Origin: Croceivirga thetidis
GTDB taxonomy: Bacteria; Bacteroidota; Bacteroidia; Flavobacteriales; Flavobacteriaceae
Reading direction: 5' to 3'
Length of the DNA stretch: 64,000 nucleotides
Assembly: GCF_012272815.1 (NCBI RefSeq)
Contig: NZ_JAAWWL010000002.1
Coordinates: 650,280-714,279, forward strand
Part shown: in pieces, positions 18,137 to 25,559 of the stretch
How the letters are laid out: every line of letters starts with the position of its first letter
Position numbering within the stretch: the stretch's first letter is position 1
Program-made: the position numbers and the translations under genes
The notes under the pieces: model-generated
Told to the model about the DNA's origin: nothing
What the model saw: the letters and a program-made list of their open reading frames with translations, nothing else
Database searches by the model: none

Positions 18137-19567
18137 ATGAAATACCTCTCCCTTAAAAATTTGAATGTTCGCCTTCGCAATCAACTTGGTTTTGCCCTAG
18201 TATTATTTTCTTTTATTACCAATGTAACAGCTCAGCGTTTAATGGTAAGTGATAACCATCGTTTTCTAGTAAACGAAGATAACCAACCGTTTTTTTGGTT
18301 GGCCGATACGGCTTGGGAACTTTTTCATAGGTGCGATTCTACTGAGATAACAAACTACCTAAACAAGAGAGCCTCTCAGGGATTCAATGTCGTTCAAGCG
18401 GTAGCATTGGCAGAGCTTGACGGATTAAATACCCCAAATACGAATGGAGATAGACCATTGCTTGACAACAATCCAGAAAAACCGAATGCGAAGTATTTTG
18501 ATTATGTGGATTGGGTTATAGTTGAAGCAAAAAAACGAGGGATATACATTGCGCTTCTTCCTACTTGGGGAGATAAACTTTTTACCAATAACTGGGGTGT
18601 TGGGCCTGAAGTGTTCAACCAGAAAAATGCTCAGTCTTTTGGTAAATGGATTGGAAGTCGCTTTAAAGCACATGATAACGTTATTTGGGTAATCGGAGGT
18701 GATCGTAACCCCAGAGATAATAGTGAAGATGTAGACGTTTGGAATCAAATGGCCGAAGGAATTCTATCGAATTATGAAAATCAAGATGATGTCCTTCTTA
18801 CTTTTCACCCTCAACCAAAACAAGCAGGAGGTTCATCCACATGGTTTCATGATGAAAAGTGGCTAGATTTCAACATGCACCAAACCGGTCATTGCGCCAA
18901 CCAAGGCACCTACCTGCACATTGAACATGATTATAACTTGAAACCGACCAAACCCGTATTGGACGGGGAACCGCTGTATGAAGACCATCCCAACTGTTTT
19001 AATGCAAAAGAACTTGGGCACTCTGTGGCAAGGGATATACGTAGAATCATGTACTGGAATGTCTTTGCTGGGGCGTTTGGACAAAGTTACGGTTGCCATG
19101 CGGTTTGGCAGATGTATGATTTGGATAAAAAGGGTGTAAATCAACCGTTACGACCTTGGAAGGAAGCATTGGATTTACCAATGGCAAATCAAGTAAAGCA
19201 CCTTAAAAACTTAATGCTATCGCGTCCATTTTTAAGTCGTATACCTGATCAAGAAATGATTATTGATGCGCAAGAAGCGAATAATGATTACACTTCTGCC
19301 ACAAGAGATATAGATGGAACTTATGCCATGATTTATTTTCCACAAGGTAGGGATGTACCTATTTCGTTAGAAAACCTTCAAGGGCAAAGCTTCAATACAT
19401 GGTGGTATGATACAAGAACAGGAAATAGTTTTATGGGCAAAGAATTAACCTTAAAAGAGGAAATTCAAATTACGCCTCCAACTTCTGGATTAGGGAATGA
19501 CTGGGTGTTGGTCATAGATGCCGTGAAATTCAACTATCCAAAACCCGGTGTGTCTTTGTATGACTAA
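18137..19567 (+). CDS. Secreted glycoside hydrolase, GH140/DUF4038-like
   Basis: 476 residues with a signal peptide ending NVTAQ. The DUF4038 (TIM-barrel) pattern is clear: FFWLADTAWELFHR, YLNKRASQGFNVVQAV, VIWVIGGDRN and KPVLDGEPLYED; the acidic residues of the last two are candidates for acid/base and nucleophile. From about residue 385 a small beta domain follows (collagen-binding-like). GH140 contains apiosidases acting on rhamnogalacturonan II; the substrate here is unproven. A TTG at 18122 could start five codons earlier. The stop overlaps the convergent channel gene by four bases. Confidence 0.82.
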   Translation: MKYLSLKNLNVRLRNQLGFALVLFSFITNVTAQRLMVSDNHRFLVNEDNQPFFWLADTAWELFHRCDSTEITNYLNKRASQGFNVVQAVALAELDGLNTPNTNGDRPLLDNNPEKPNAKYFDYVDWVIVEAKKRGIYIALLPTWGDKLFTNNWGVGPEVFNQKNAQSFGKWIGSRFKAHDNVIWVIGGDRNPRDNSEDVDVWNQMAEGILSNYENQDDVLLTFHPQPKQAGGSSTWFHDEKWLDFNMHQTGHCANQGTYLHIEHDYNLKPTKPVLDGEPLYEDHPNCFNAKELGHSVARDIRRIMYWNVFAGAFGQSYGCHAVWQMYDLDKKGVNQPLRPWKEALDLPMANQVKHLKNLMLSRPFLSRIPDQEMIIDAQEANNDYTSATRDIDGTYAMIYFPQGRDVPISLENLQGQSFNTWWYDTRTGNSFMGKELTLKEEIQITPPTSGLGNDWVLVIDAVKFNYPKPGVSLYD

Positions 19568-20640
19568 AGCTCTGTTAACCCAAATTCAGAAAGAATAACT
19601 TCCCATTCTTGTGTTTCCAGAATTTCTAAGATGCGTTGTGAAATTGCTTGTTCCAGCTCAACCGCGTCCTTTTTTATTCCAAAAGCATAAAATTGAACAT
19701 CGAATTTTAAGGGCAATACTTCAAGCTTTTTCAATGACTCATCTTTTTTCATACGATATTGTAAAATCGGTTCGTCATAAATAAAAGCATCCAATTGTCC
19801 TTTCTTTAGGTCTTTCAATCCAGGTACAACCCCTTCGTATTCAATTACATCTTTAAAAAAGTGAACTCGAAGAAAATCCCTTGATTCAGAACTTTTAACC
19901 GTACCGACTTTTCTGTCTTTAAAAGCATTAAAGCTATCCGAACTATTTGCCAATTGATTTACGGTTAAGCTTGAAGCAATACTCGCTGTCAATCCAGAAA
20001 CAAATAACAATCCACTTAACATTAGACCAAGTGCGGCAATCTTTCCGCCTCGTGTCTTCGGTGATTTATCTCCATAACCCACAGTAGTCAAGGTAACAGC
20101 AGACCACCAGAGACCATCCCAAATTCCCTTATGATTTTTTCGAAATTCAGGATTCCCCCTCCGTTCGAAAAGCCAAGCTAGCATTCCAAAAAACAACAGT
20201 ATTATGAACAGTAGTAAAAATCCCCTCAAGAAATTCAGTCGAAAAAACGATTCTACAAACTGTTTGATTTTTTGAAATGAAGAAAGCTGGGCAACTGCAA
20301 TAGTTGAATGTGATGCAAAGAAAGAGTGGGTGAATTCCATCTCTTTGCTCCTATCTCCTGTGATGGTCAATGGATTTATACTAACATCGATTTCTCCAGA
20401 TTTGATAGCAGTTAGCATCTCTGAAAAGTTCATCTGCTTTAGGGTATACTCCAGCTCTAAATCATCAGCAACTTTGCGCCATAACCAAATATTTATTCCT
20501 TCTAGTAAACCATCTTCCTGAATAATAAAAGGAGCTGCAGGAGCATAGCCTACAATCAGTGTGTCTTTGGTTTCATCAATTTCCTGCCCAATACTGGAAT
20601 TAAATAAGAGCAAGAGAACCAGTGTAAAACTATATTTCAT
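19564..20640 (-). CDS. GluR0-type ligand-gated potassium channel (periplasmic-binding domain split by an ion-channel core)
   Basis: 358 residues from the ATG complementary to 20638-20640. After a signal peptide (SSIGQ), the first half of a family 3 solute-binding domain (DTLIVGYAPAAPFI, IDVSINPLTITGDRSKEMEFT) is interrupted near residue 125. The insert holds a transmembrane helix, a pore loop with the potassium selectivity filter TVGYGD near residue 183, and a second helix (LMLSGLLFVSGLTASIASSL). The second half of the binding domain follows (VGTVKSSESRDF, DAFIYDEPIL). This is the architecture of Synechocystis GluR0, an amino-acid-gated potassium channel of the inner membrane. The ligand is unknown. 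Confidence 0.88.
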   Translation of the reverse strand: MKYSFTLVLLLLFNSSIGQEIDETKDTLIVGYAPAAPFIIQEDGLLEGINIWLWRKVADDLELEYTLKQMNFSEMLTAIKSGEIDVSINPLTITGDRSKEMEFTHSFFASHSTIAVAQLSSFQKIKQFVESFFRLNFLRGFLLLFIILLFFGMLAWLFERRGNPEFRKNHKGIWDGLWWSAVTLTTVGYGDKSPKTRGGKIAALGLMLSGLLFVSGLTASIASSLTVNQLANSSDSFNAFKDRKVGTVKSSESRDFLRVHFFKDVIEYEGVVPGLKDLKKGQLDAFIYDEPILQYRMKKDESLKKLEVLPLKFDVQFYAFGIKKDAVELEQAISQRILEILETQEWEVILSEFGLTEL

Positions 20641-20746
20641 AAGGTTGGCAATTACCCTAAAAATACACATTACCTAGATACATCAACAAACTGTAATTCT
20701 GTATTCAAATTCAACGTCACTTCGTATATTCCGCTAAATTTTTGCT

Positions 20747-22192
20747 ATGAATTCACATTTTGATGTGATAGTCGTTGGTGCAGGACTATCCGGAATTGGT
20801 GCTGCATATTACATTCAAGAAAAGTGTAAAAGCAAAACCTTTACCATACTTGAAGCCCGTGAAAAAATGGGAGGCACTTGGGATCTCTTCAAATACCCCG
20901 GACTTCGTTCAGATTCCGACATGTACACCTTTGGTTTTCCTTTTCACCCTTGGAAAGACCCAAAAGCCATTGCAGATGGAAAATCCATTTTGGAATACAT
21001 CAAGGATACCGCTCAAACCTTCAAAATTGACCAGAAAATTCAATATGACAGAAGGGTTACAGCTGCAGATTGGAATTCGGAAACAAAACAATGGTCGCTT
21101 GAAGTTTCATCAGCTACTTCAGACGAAATGCAAATGGTTACATGTTCCTTTTTGATGATGTGCTGTGGGTACTACAACTACAAAGAAGCCTATACCCCTG
21201 AATTTAAAGGTCTTGAGAAGTTCACTGGAAAGGTGGTTCATCCACAATTTTGGGATACAGAATTAAACTATACCGATAAAGAGATTGTAATAATTGGCAG
21301 TGGTGCTACGGCAATCACTTTAGTTCCCGAATTATCAAAAAAAGCAAAAAAAGTTACCATGTTACAACGCTCTCCCACTTACATTATGAATTTACCAAGT
21401 GAGGACATTGTAGCGAATTTTTTACGCAAAGTGATACCTAATTCTTGGGCGCACCACCTTGTTCGATGGAAGAATATTTTATTATCCATCCTAATATATT
21501 CTTGGTCACGAAAAGCTCCAAAATCATTGATTAAGCTTTTAAAAAGAGGGATTAAGAAAGCCCTAGGCAAAAAATATATTGAAAAAGACTTTACCCCAAA
21601 ATATGGCCCTTGGGACCAAAGACTGTGCCTAGTTCCAGATGCTGACTTTTTTGAAGCGATGAAAGCTGAAAAGGCACACGTCATAACCGATACCATTGCA
21701 GATTTCCATTCAAAAGGGGTTCTAACGGACTCAGGAATAAATCTTAATGCTGATATTTTGATTACTGCAACTGGATTAAAAATTCAATTGCTTGGGGGTG
21801 CCACGGTCAGTATTGATGGCAAAACGGTTAATACTGCTGAACTTCTAGCTTATCGAGGCGTCATGTTCAGTGGTGTACCAAATTTTGCAGTTGCCATTGG
21901 GTATACCAACGCTTCATGGACCCTTAAATGTGATTTAAATTGCAGGTATTTGGCCAAAGTTTTGAATTATATGGATGAAAATGGGAAATCTGTTGTAATC
22001 CCACAATTTGATGAAACTGAATTCGAAACAGAACGATTATTGGACTTTGACGCAGGATATATTCTTCGTGCAAAAGATGTCTTGCCAAAACAAGGTTCGG
22101 CTTCTCCTTGGAAAGTGCATCAAAACTATATCAAAGACTTATTGGCCTTGAATTATGGTAAAGTAAATGACCAGTATTTGGTCTACCATTAG
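20747..22192 (+). CDS. Flavin-containing (Baeyer-Villiger-type) monooxygenase
   Basis: 481 residues. An N-terminal FAD-binding Rossmann motif (VVGAGLSGIGAAY), the GGTWDLFKYPGLRSD segment, the Baeyer-Villiger fingerprint KFTGKVVHPQFWD near residue 155, and a second NADPH-binding GSGATA near 184 are in the expected order. Such enzymes use NADPH and oxygen to oxygenate ketones or heteroatoms. The substrate is unknown. The gene stands alone on the plus strand; its stop overlaps the stop of the convergent repressor gene by four bases (TTAG). Confidence 0.88.
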   Translation: MNSHFDVIVVGAGLSGIGAAYYIQEKCKSKTFTILEAREKMGGTWDLFKYPGLRSDSDMYTFGFPFHPWKDPKAIADGKSILEYIKDTAQTFKIDQKIQYDRRVTAADWNSETKQWSLEVSSATSDEMQMVTCSFLMMCCGYYNYKEAYTPEFKGLEKFTGKVVHPQFWDTELNYTDKEIVIIGSGATAITLVPELSKKAKKVTMLQRSPTYIMNLPSEDIVANFLRKVIPNSWAHHLVRWKNILLSILIYSWSRKAPKSLIKLLKRGIKKALGKKYIEKDFTPKYGPWDQRLCLVPDADFFEAMKAEKAHVITDTIADFHSKGVLTDSGINLNADILITATGLKIQLLGGATVSIDGKTVNTAELLAYRGVMFSGVPNFAVAIGYTNASWTLKCDLNCRYLAKVLNYMDENGKSVVIPQFDETEFETERLLDFDAGYILRAKDVLPKQGSASPWKVHQNYIKDLLALNYGKVNDQYLVYH

Positions 22193-22947
22193 GTCGTACC
22201 TCCTAGTTGTCTTTTTAAATCTTCCATAGATTCTTGAAGTTGTTTTAAGAGCCCATGGTTACTGGTAGGATTTAAATCAAAGGTCAATTTGCTGCTAACC
22301 TCCCAAACCTCTTGAATTTGGAATGGTTTTATATCGTAAGGGGGATAGTTTTCATTGGTAGAAACAAGTGTAATGTTATTGGAGTTTGGTCGCTTTTCAA
22401 TCTTTTTGACCATTACTGAATCTTGTAAGACCACTACGTACATTTTATTGGGACTAACGTAGTCAATATGCTCAATGGCACGAGCCATCACCCAATCACC
22501 AGGATACAAATTGGGAAGCATACTATCACCTTCGACCTGAAAGCCACGATAGGTGGCATTTCTGAATTCAGGAATTGGCAAATCAAATGCTGGCAGTTGT
22601 TCATACCAACTCGTGTCGGCAATATTTTGAGGATAGCCCGCTGCAGCCTTGGCATTGACCAAAACCATATTATCGTTTTCCTGACTATCAACAGTCACAA
22701 CTTTCGGAATGACACTGGTCTTGTTTGTATCTAAATATTTTTCATCGCTTTCACCAAAAAGCCAAAGGGGATTTATTTTAAACTGTCGTAATAATTCAGC
22801 TACTACCCTGCCCGATAATTTAGTTCGCCCCCTTTCGATATCTGCTGTGGTATTTGACACACCAATTTTTTCGGCAAACTCCGATTGGGTAAAGCCTAAA
22901 TCTCGCCGAATCTCAGAAAATCGCTTAAGTGTGAGTTCATTTTCCAT
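22189..22947 (-). CDS. LexA-like XRE/S24 transcriptional repressor
   Basis: 252 residues. Residues 6-65 form an XRE helix-turn-helix (FTQSEFAEKIGVSNTTADIERG); residues about 90-215 form an S24/LexA-like peptidase domain. The self-cleavage elements are intact: scissile Ala103-Gly104 in AKAAAGYP, Ser142 in EGDSMLPN and Lys181 in VMVKKIEK, spaced much as in LexA. It is therefore likely to cleave itself in response to RecA filaments or another signal. It is divergent from a radical SAM DNA repair module, with four dyad operators between them. The -7 box ends three bases before the ATG, so the mRNA may be leaderless. Confidence 0.88.
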   Translation of the reverse strand: MENELTLKRFSEIRRDLGFTQSEFAEKIGVSNTTADIERGRTKLSGRVVAELLRQFKINPLWLFGESDEKYLDTNKTSVIPKVVTVDSQENDNMVLVNAKAAAGYPQNIADTSWYEQLPAFDLPIPEFRNATYRGFQVEGDSMLPNLYPGDWVMARAIEHIDYVSPNKMYVVVLQDSVMVKKIEKRPNSNNITLVSTNENYPPYDIKPFQIQEVWEVSSKLTFDLNPTSNHGLLKQLQESMEDLKRQLGGTT

Positions 22948-22950
22948 ACT

Positions 22951-22980
22951 CAAATATAGGTGATTTGGATTATTTCCAAA
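22951..22980 (-). promoter_or_regulatory. Repressor gene promoter, probably leaderless
   Basis: On the minus strand TTTG (complement of 22977-22980) is followed by 18 bases and TATATTTG (complement of 22951-22958), a perfect Bacteroidota promoter. The expected transcript start falls at or next to the A of the ATG. The -33 box lies within operator dyad 1, so binding there would block the promoter. Confidence 0.75.
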
Positions 22981-23040
22981 AATAAATTTGGAATATTTCC
23001 ATATTTAGGAATTAATCCATAATTTTGGATAAAAACCAAA
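22964..23040. promoter_or_regulatory. Array of four dyad operators (TTTGGA-N5-TCCAAA)
   Basis: Four copies of one dyad lie in the gap between the repressor and the radical SAM gene: 22964-22980 TTTGGA/TCCAAA (perfect), 22987-23003 TTTGGA/TCCATA, 23005-23021 TTAGGA/TCCATA and 23024-23040 TTTGGA/ACCAAA, each with a 5-base centre. Centre-to-centre distances are 23, 18 and 19 bases, about two helix turns. Dyad 1 covers the repressor's -33 box; dyads 3 and 4 cover the -7 box of the radical SAM gene. Most simply these are operators of the divergent XRE/S24 repressor. Confidence 0.7.
23020..23027 (+). promoter_or_regulatory. -7 element of the radical SAM repair operon
   Basis: TAATTTTG fits TAnnTTTG and would start transcription about 15 bases before the TTG at 23046. 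There is no well-spaced -33 TTTG. The box lies between and partly within operator dyads 3 and 4. Confidence 0.55.
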
Positions 23041-23045
23041 TTACG

Positions 23046-24308
23046 TTGAATTTCGAACGAATAAAGGAAAAACTAAACATCTTGGCAGACGCTGCAAAAT
23101 ATGACGTTTCCTGCGCCAGTAGTGGCAGTAACAGAACCAATACCACCAAAGGTTTGGGTAACAGCACAGGCATGGGTATCTGCCATAGCTATACTGAAGA
23201 TGGGCGTTGTGTCTCCTTGTTAAAAATTCTATTGACCAACCATTGCATTTACGATTGTGCGTATTGTGTATCTAGAAGAAGTAACGATATCAAACGTGCT
23301 GGTTTTAAGATTCAAGAAGTTGTTGACTTAACCATCAATTTTTATAGAAGAAATTATATTGAGGGACTGTTCTTAAGTTCAGGCATTTTCAAAAGTCCTG
23401 ACCATACAATGGAGCGATTGGTTCGTGTCGCTAAAAAACTCCGTGAAGAAGAAAATTTTAATGGTTACATACACTTGAAATCCATTCCCGGATGTAGTGA
23501 TGAGCTAATGTATGAGGCTGGACTCTATGCAGACCGTTTATCGGTCAATATTGAAATCCCCACCGTTTCTGGCCTCAAACTATTAGCCCCCGAAAAAGAA
23601 CACAAAGATTTTACCAAGCCAATGCTCAAAGTTAAAAATGAGATTGTGCGATACAAGAATGAAAAGAGACTCATCAAGAATACCCCAAAATATGCACCCG
23701 CTGGGCAGAGCACACAAATGATTGTGGGGGCAACGGGTGAAACGGATAAAGACATTATGTATTCAGCCACCTATTATTACAAAACCTACAGTATGAAGCG
23801 GGTGTATTATTCAGGTTATGTACCTGTTCTAGAAGACAGTCGACTTCCTTCGCTCACGGCAAAAGTTCCCATGCTAAGAGAGAATCGCTTGTACCAAACA
23901 GATTGGTTGTTGCGCTTTTATGGCTTTGCTGTAAATGAATTATTAAACGATGACCACCCGAATTTAGATGTGGACGTTGACCCCAAACTTTCATGGGCCT
24001 TACGTAACCTTCATCACTTTCCTGTAGATGTCAATAAAGCAGATAAACATGTATTGGCCAGAATACCTGGACTTGGAATGCGCTCTGTTCATAAAATTAT
24101 CAATGCCAGACGCTTTCGAAAACTGAACTGGGACCACCTTAAAAAAATAGGAGTGGCCCTCAACCGTGCCAAATACTTTATGATTTGTGATTCTCGAAAT
24201 TGGGAACGTCGTGATTTGGATGCGGATAGAATTAAAGGATTGATTTTACAAAACTCCACAGGAAAGTTTCGAAATCAATATAGTCAACAGTTATCCCTTT
24301 TTAATTGA
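23046..24308 (+). CDS. Putative DNA modification/repair radical SAM protein (TIGR03916-like)
   Basis: 420 residues from the TTG at 23046. The radical SAM cluster motif CxxxCxxC (CIYDCAYC) holds Cys67, Cys71 and Cys74; the N-terminus (KYDVSCASSGSNRT) and GMGICHSYTEDGRCVSLLKIL are family signatures. A helix-hairpin-helix (HVLARIPGLGMRSVHKI) near residue 340 suggests DNA binding. Members resemble spore photoproduct lyase and are usually paired with a TIGR03915 protein and a uracil-DNA glycosylase-like protein. The open frame begins at 23025, but that TTG sits inside the promoter and an operator. It heads a probable three-gene operon. Confidence 0.85.
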   Translation: MNFERIKEKLNILADAAKYDVSCASSGSNRTNTTKGLGNSTGMGICHSYTEDGRCVSLLKILLTNHCIYDCAYCVSRRSNDIKRAGFKIQEVVDLTINFYRRNYIEGLFLSSGIFKSPDHTMERLVRVAKKLREEENFNGYIHLKSIPGCSDELMYEAGLYADRLSVNIEIPTVSGLKLLAPEKEHKDFTKPMLKVKNEIVRYKNEKRLIKNTPKYAPAGQSTQMIVGATGETDKDIMYSATYYYKTYSMKRVYYSGYVPVLEDSRLPSLTAKVPMLRENRLYQTDWLLRFYGFAVNELLNDDHPNLDVDVDPKLSWALRNLHHFPVDVNKADKHVLARIPGLGMRSVHKIINARRFRKLNWDHLKKIGVALNRAKYFMICDSRNWERRDLDADRIKGLILQNSTGKFRNQYSQQLSLFN

Positions 24309-24359
24309 ATGATATTTTAAAAGGGAGTTGAATTCAATTGGAAAATAAAAACGAGAACA

Positions 24360-24506
24360 ATGGAAACAATCATCAAAAAACAAAATTACTTAGATCGTAA
24401 ACGAGCACTAATTCTTGATATGGGGTATGATTTCGTTCGTTTTAAAAGCCGAACGAAAAAGTCTTTAGCAACCCTAAAAAGACAGATTTCTTCTTTTCAA
24501 TCTTAA
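24360..24506 (+). CDS. Small basic protein, 48 residues
   Basis: ATG at 24360 to TAA at 24506, between the radical SAM gene and the TIGR03915-like gene, 10 bases before the latter. The product begins METIIKKQNY and is basic (many Lys and Arg) with a predicted helix LDRKRALILDMG. I do not recognise the family. Its tight place in the operon and its position-fitting gap make a real gene plausible; it may be a partner of the repair proteins or a translation-coupling leader. Chance cannot be excluded at this length. Confidence 0.45.
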   Translation: METIIKKQNYLDRKRALILDMGYDFVRFKSRTKKSLATLKRQISSFQS

Positions 24507-24516
24507 ATCAACAATC

Positions 24517-25413
24517 ATGAGAAACACAAATACAATCGAAATGTCTTCTCAGGCACAACTAACCTTTCAGCAAATTAAGTCGAGAGAATTAGAAGCTAAA
24601 GATTCACGCCTCAGTTCGCCTTCGCTCGCTGCAAGTTACACGAATGAGAAAGAGGTTACTTTGATTTATGATGGTAGTTTCAATGGCTTTCTTACTGCTG
24701 TATTTATGGCCTTTGAAGAACGATTAAATATAGTTGATATTCAACGTAATGGACAAGCGCAAAATGGATTGTTTTCTGAAACCGAAACCGTCTTTACCAA
24801 TGTTGAAAAAGCCAAACGGGTTTGGAATGGTGTTCGAAAAAAAAGTTACAATGCCATTAGCAATATTTATTTCGCTTTTCTAAGCGAAACTGAAGGTGTT
24901 GAAATGTTGTGTTTTGATTACATCAAAAAACTGATGGCTTCAAAAGACAAGCAAAAGGACTATTCAGATGAAACCATGCTTTACATTGCCCAATTAGCCC
25001 GTAAAGTTGGTCGTGAAAAACATCGGATGGAGGCCTTTGTGCGTTTTCAATTGACAAAAGACAATATTTACTTCGCCAACATTGAACCAGACTTCAATGT
25101 CTTGCCTTTAATTTCAAAACATTTCCGCAAGCGCTATGCAGATCAACAATGGTTGATCTATGATGTGAAGCGACGTTACGGTATTTTTTACAATCTAGAG
25201 GGGGTTGAAATCGTGTCATTGAATTTGGATGAAATTCATTTTAACCGTACACGCAAAAGCAAAGCATTCTCTGATACCGAGTACAACTACCAAGAATTAT
25301 GGAATAATTATTTTCAAAGCACGAACATCAAATCACGTATCAATAGAAAGTTGCATACACAACATGTACCAAAGCGCTATTGGAAGTATCTATCGGAGAA
25401 AAAGGTTAGCTAG
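24517..25413 (+). CDS. DNA metabolism protein, radical SAM partner (TIGR03915-like)
   Basis: 298 residues. The family pattern is clear: LIYDGSFNGFLTAVFMAFEERL near residue 49, KKAKRVW-type segment, REKHRMEAFVRFQLTKDNIYFA near 167, and VLPLISKHFRKRYADQQWLIYDVKRRYGIFY. This domain is found in genomes next to the radical SAM protein TIGR03916 and is often fused to a uracil-DNA glycosylase-superfamily domain. Here the glycosylase part is absent and the protein ends after the conserved domain. It probably acts with the radical SAM enzyme on damaged or modified DNA; the reaction is unknown. Likely repressed by the XRE/S24 protein. Confidence 0.82.
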   Translation: MRNTNTIEMSSQAQLTFQQIKSRELEAKDSRLSSPSLAASYTNEKEVTLIYDGSFNGFLTAVFMAFEERLNIVDIQRNGQAQNGLFSETETVFTNVEKAKRVWNGVRKKSYNAISNIYFAFLSETEGVEMLCFDYIKKLMASKDKQKDYSDETMLYIAQLARKVGREKHRMEAFVRFQLTKDNIYFANIEPDFNVLPLISKHFRKRYADQQWLIYDVKRRYGIFYNLEGVEIVSLNLDEIHFNRTRKSKAFSDTEYNYQELWNNYFQSTNIKSRINRKLHTQHVPKRYWKYLSEKKVS

Positions 25414-25465
25414 AAATTGGATGGCTTGAACTTTTGATATGGTCGGTATTAAATGATAAAGGCAA

Positions 25466-25487
25466 ACCCTGAGCTAAGTCGAAGGGT
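25466..25487. repeat. REP-like extragenic palindrome
   Basis: A 22-base element with arms ACCCT and AGGGT enclosing GAGCTAAGTCGA lies in the 146-base gap after the repair operon. It closely resembles the CCCTGAGC...GTCGAAGGG elements scattered between genes in many bacteria, including Flavobacteriia. Only this copy was seen in the window. The rest of the gap shows no gene. Confidence 0.45.
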
Positions 25488-25559
25488 AAGTGAAAAGAAA
25501 AAGGTAGTTTAAAAACTGTAACAAATAAGAGGATTCTTTGTCTTTCAAAAAAATGACAA

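Noticed and set aside
22189-22947. XRE/S24 protein as a prophage repressor
   Set aside because: No integrase, structural or other phage gene, no att repeats; neighbours are chromosomal genes and the divergent partner is a repair gene.
23025-23045. TTG at 23025 as start of the radical SAM gene
   Set aside because: It lies inside the -7 box TAATTTTG and operator dyad 4. The TTG at 23046 gives a leader of about 15 bases and an N-terminus that fits the family.
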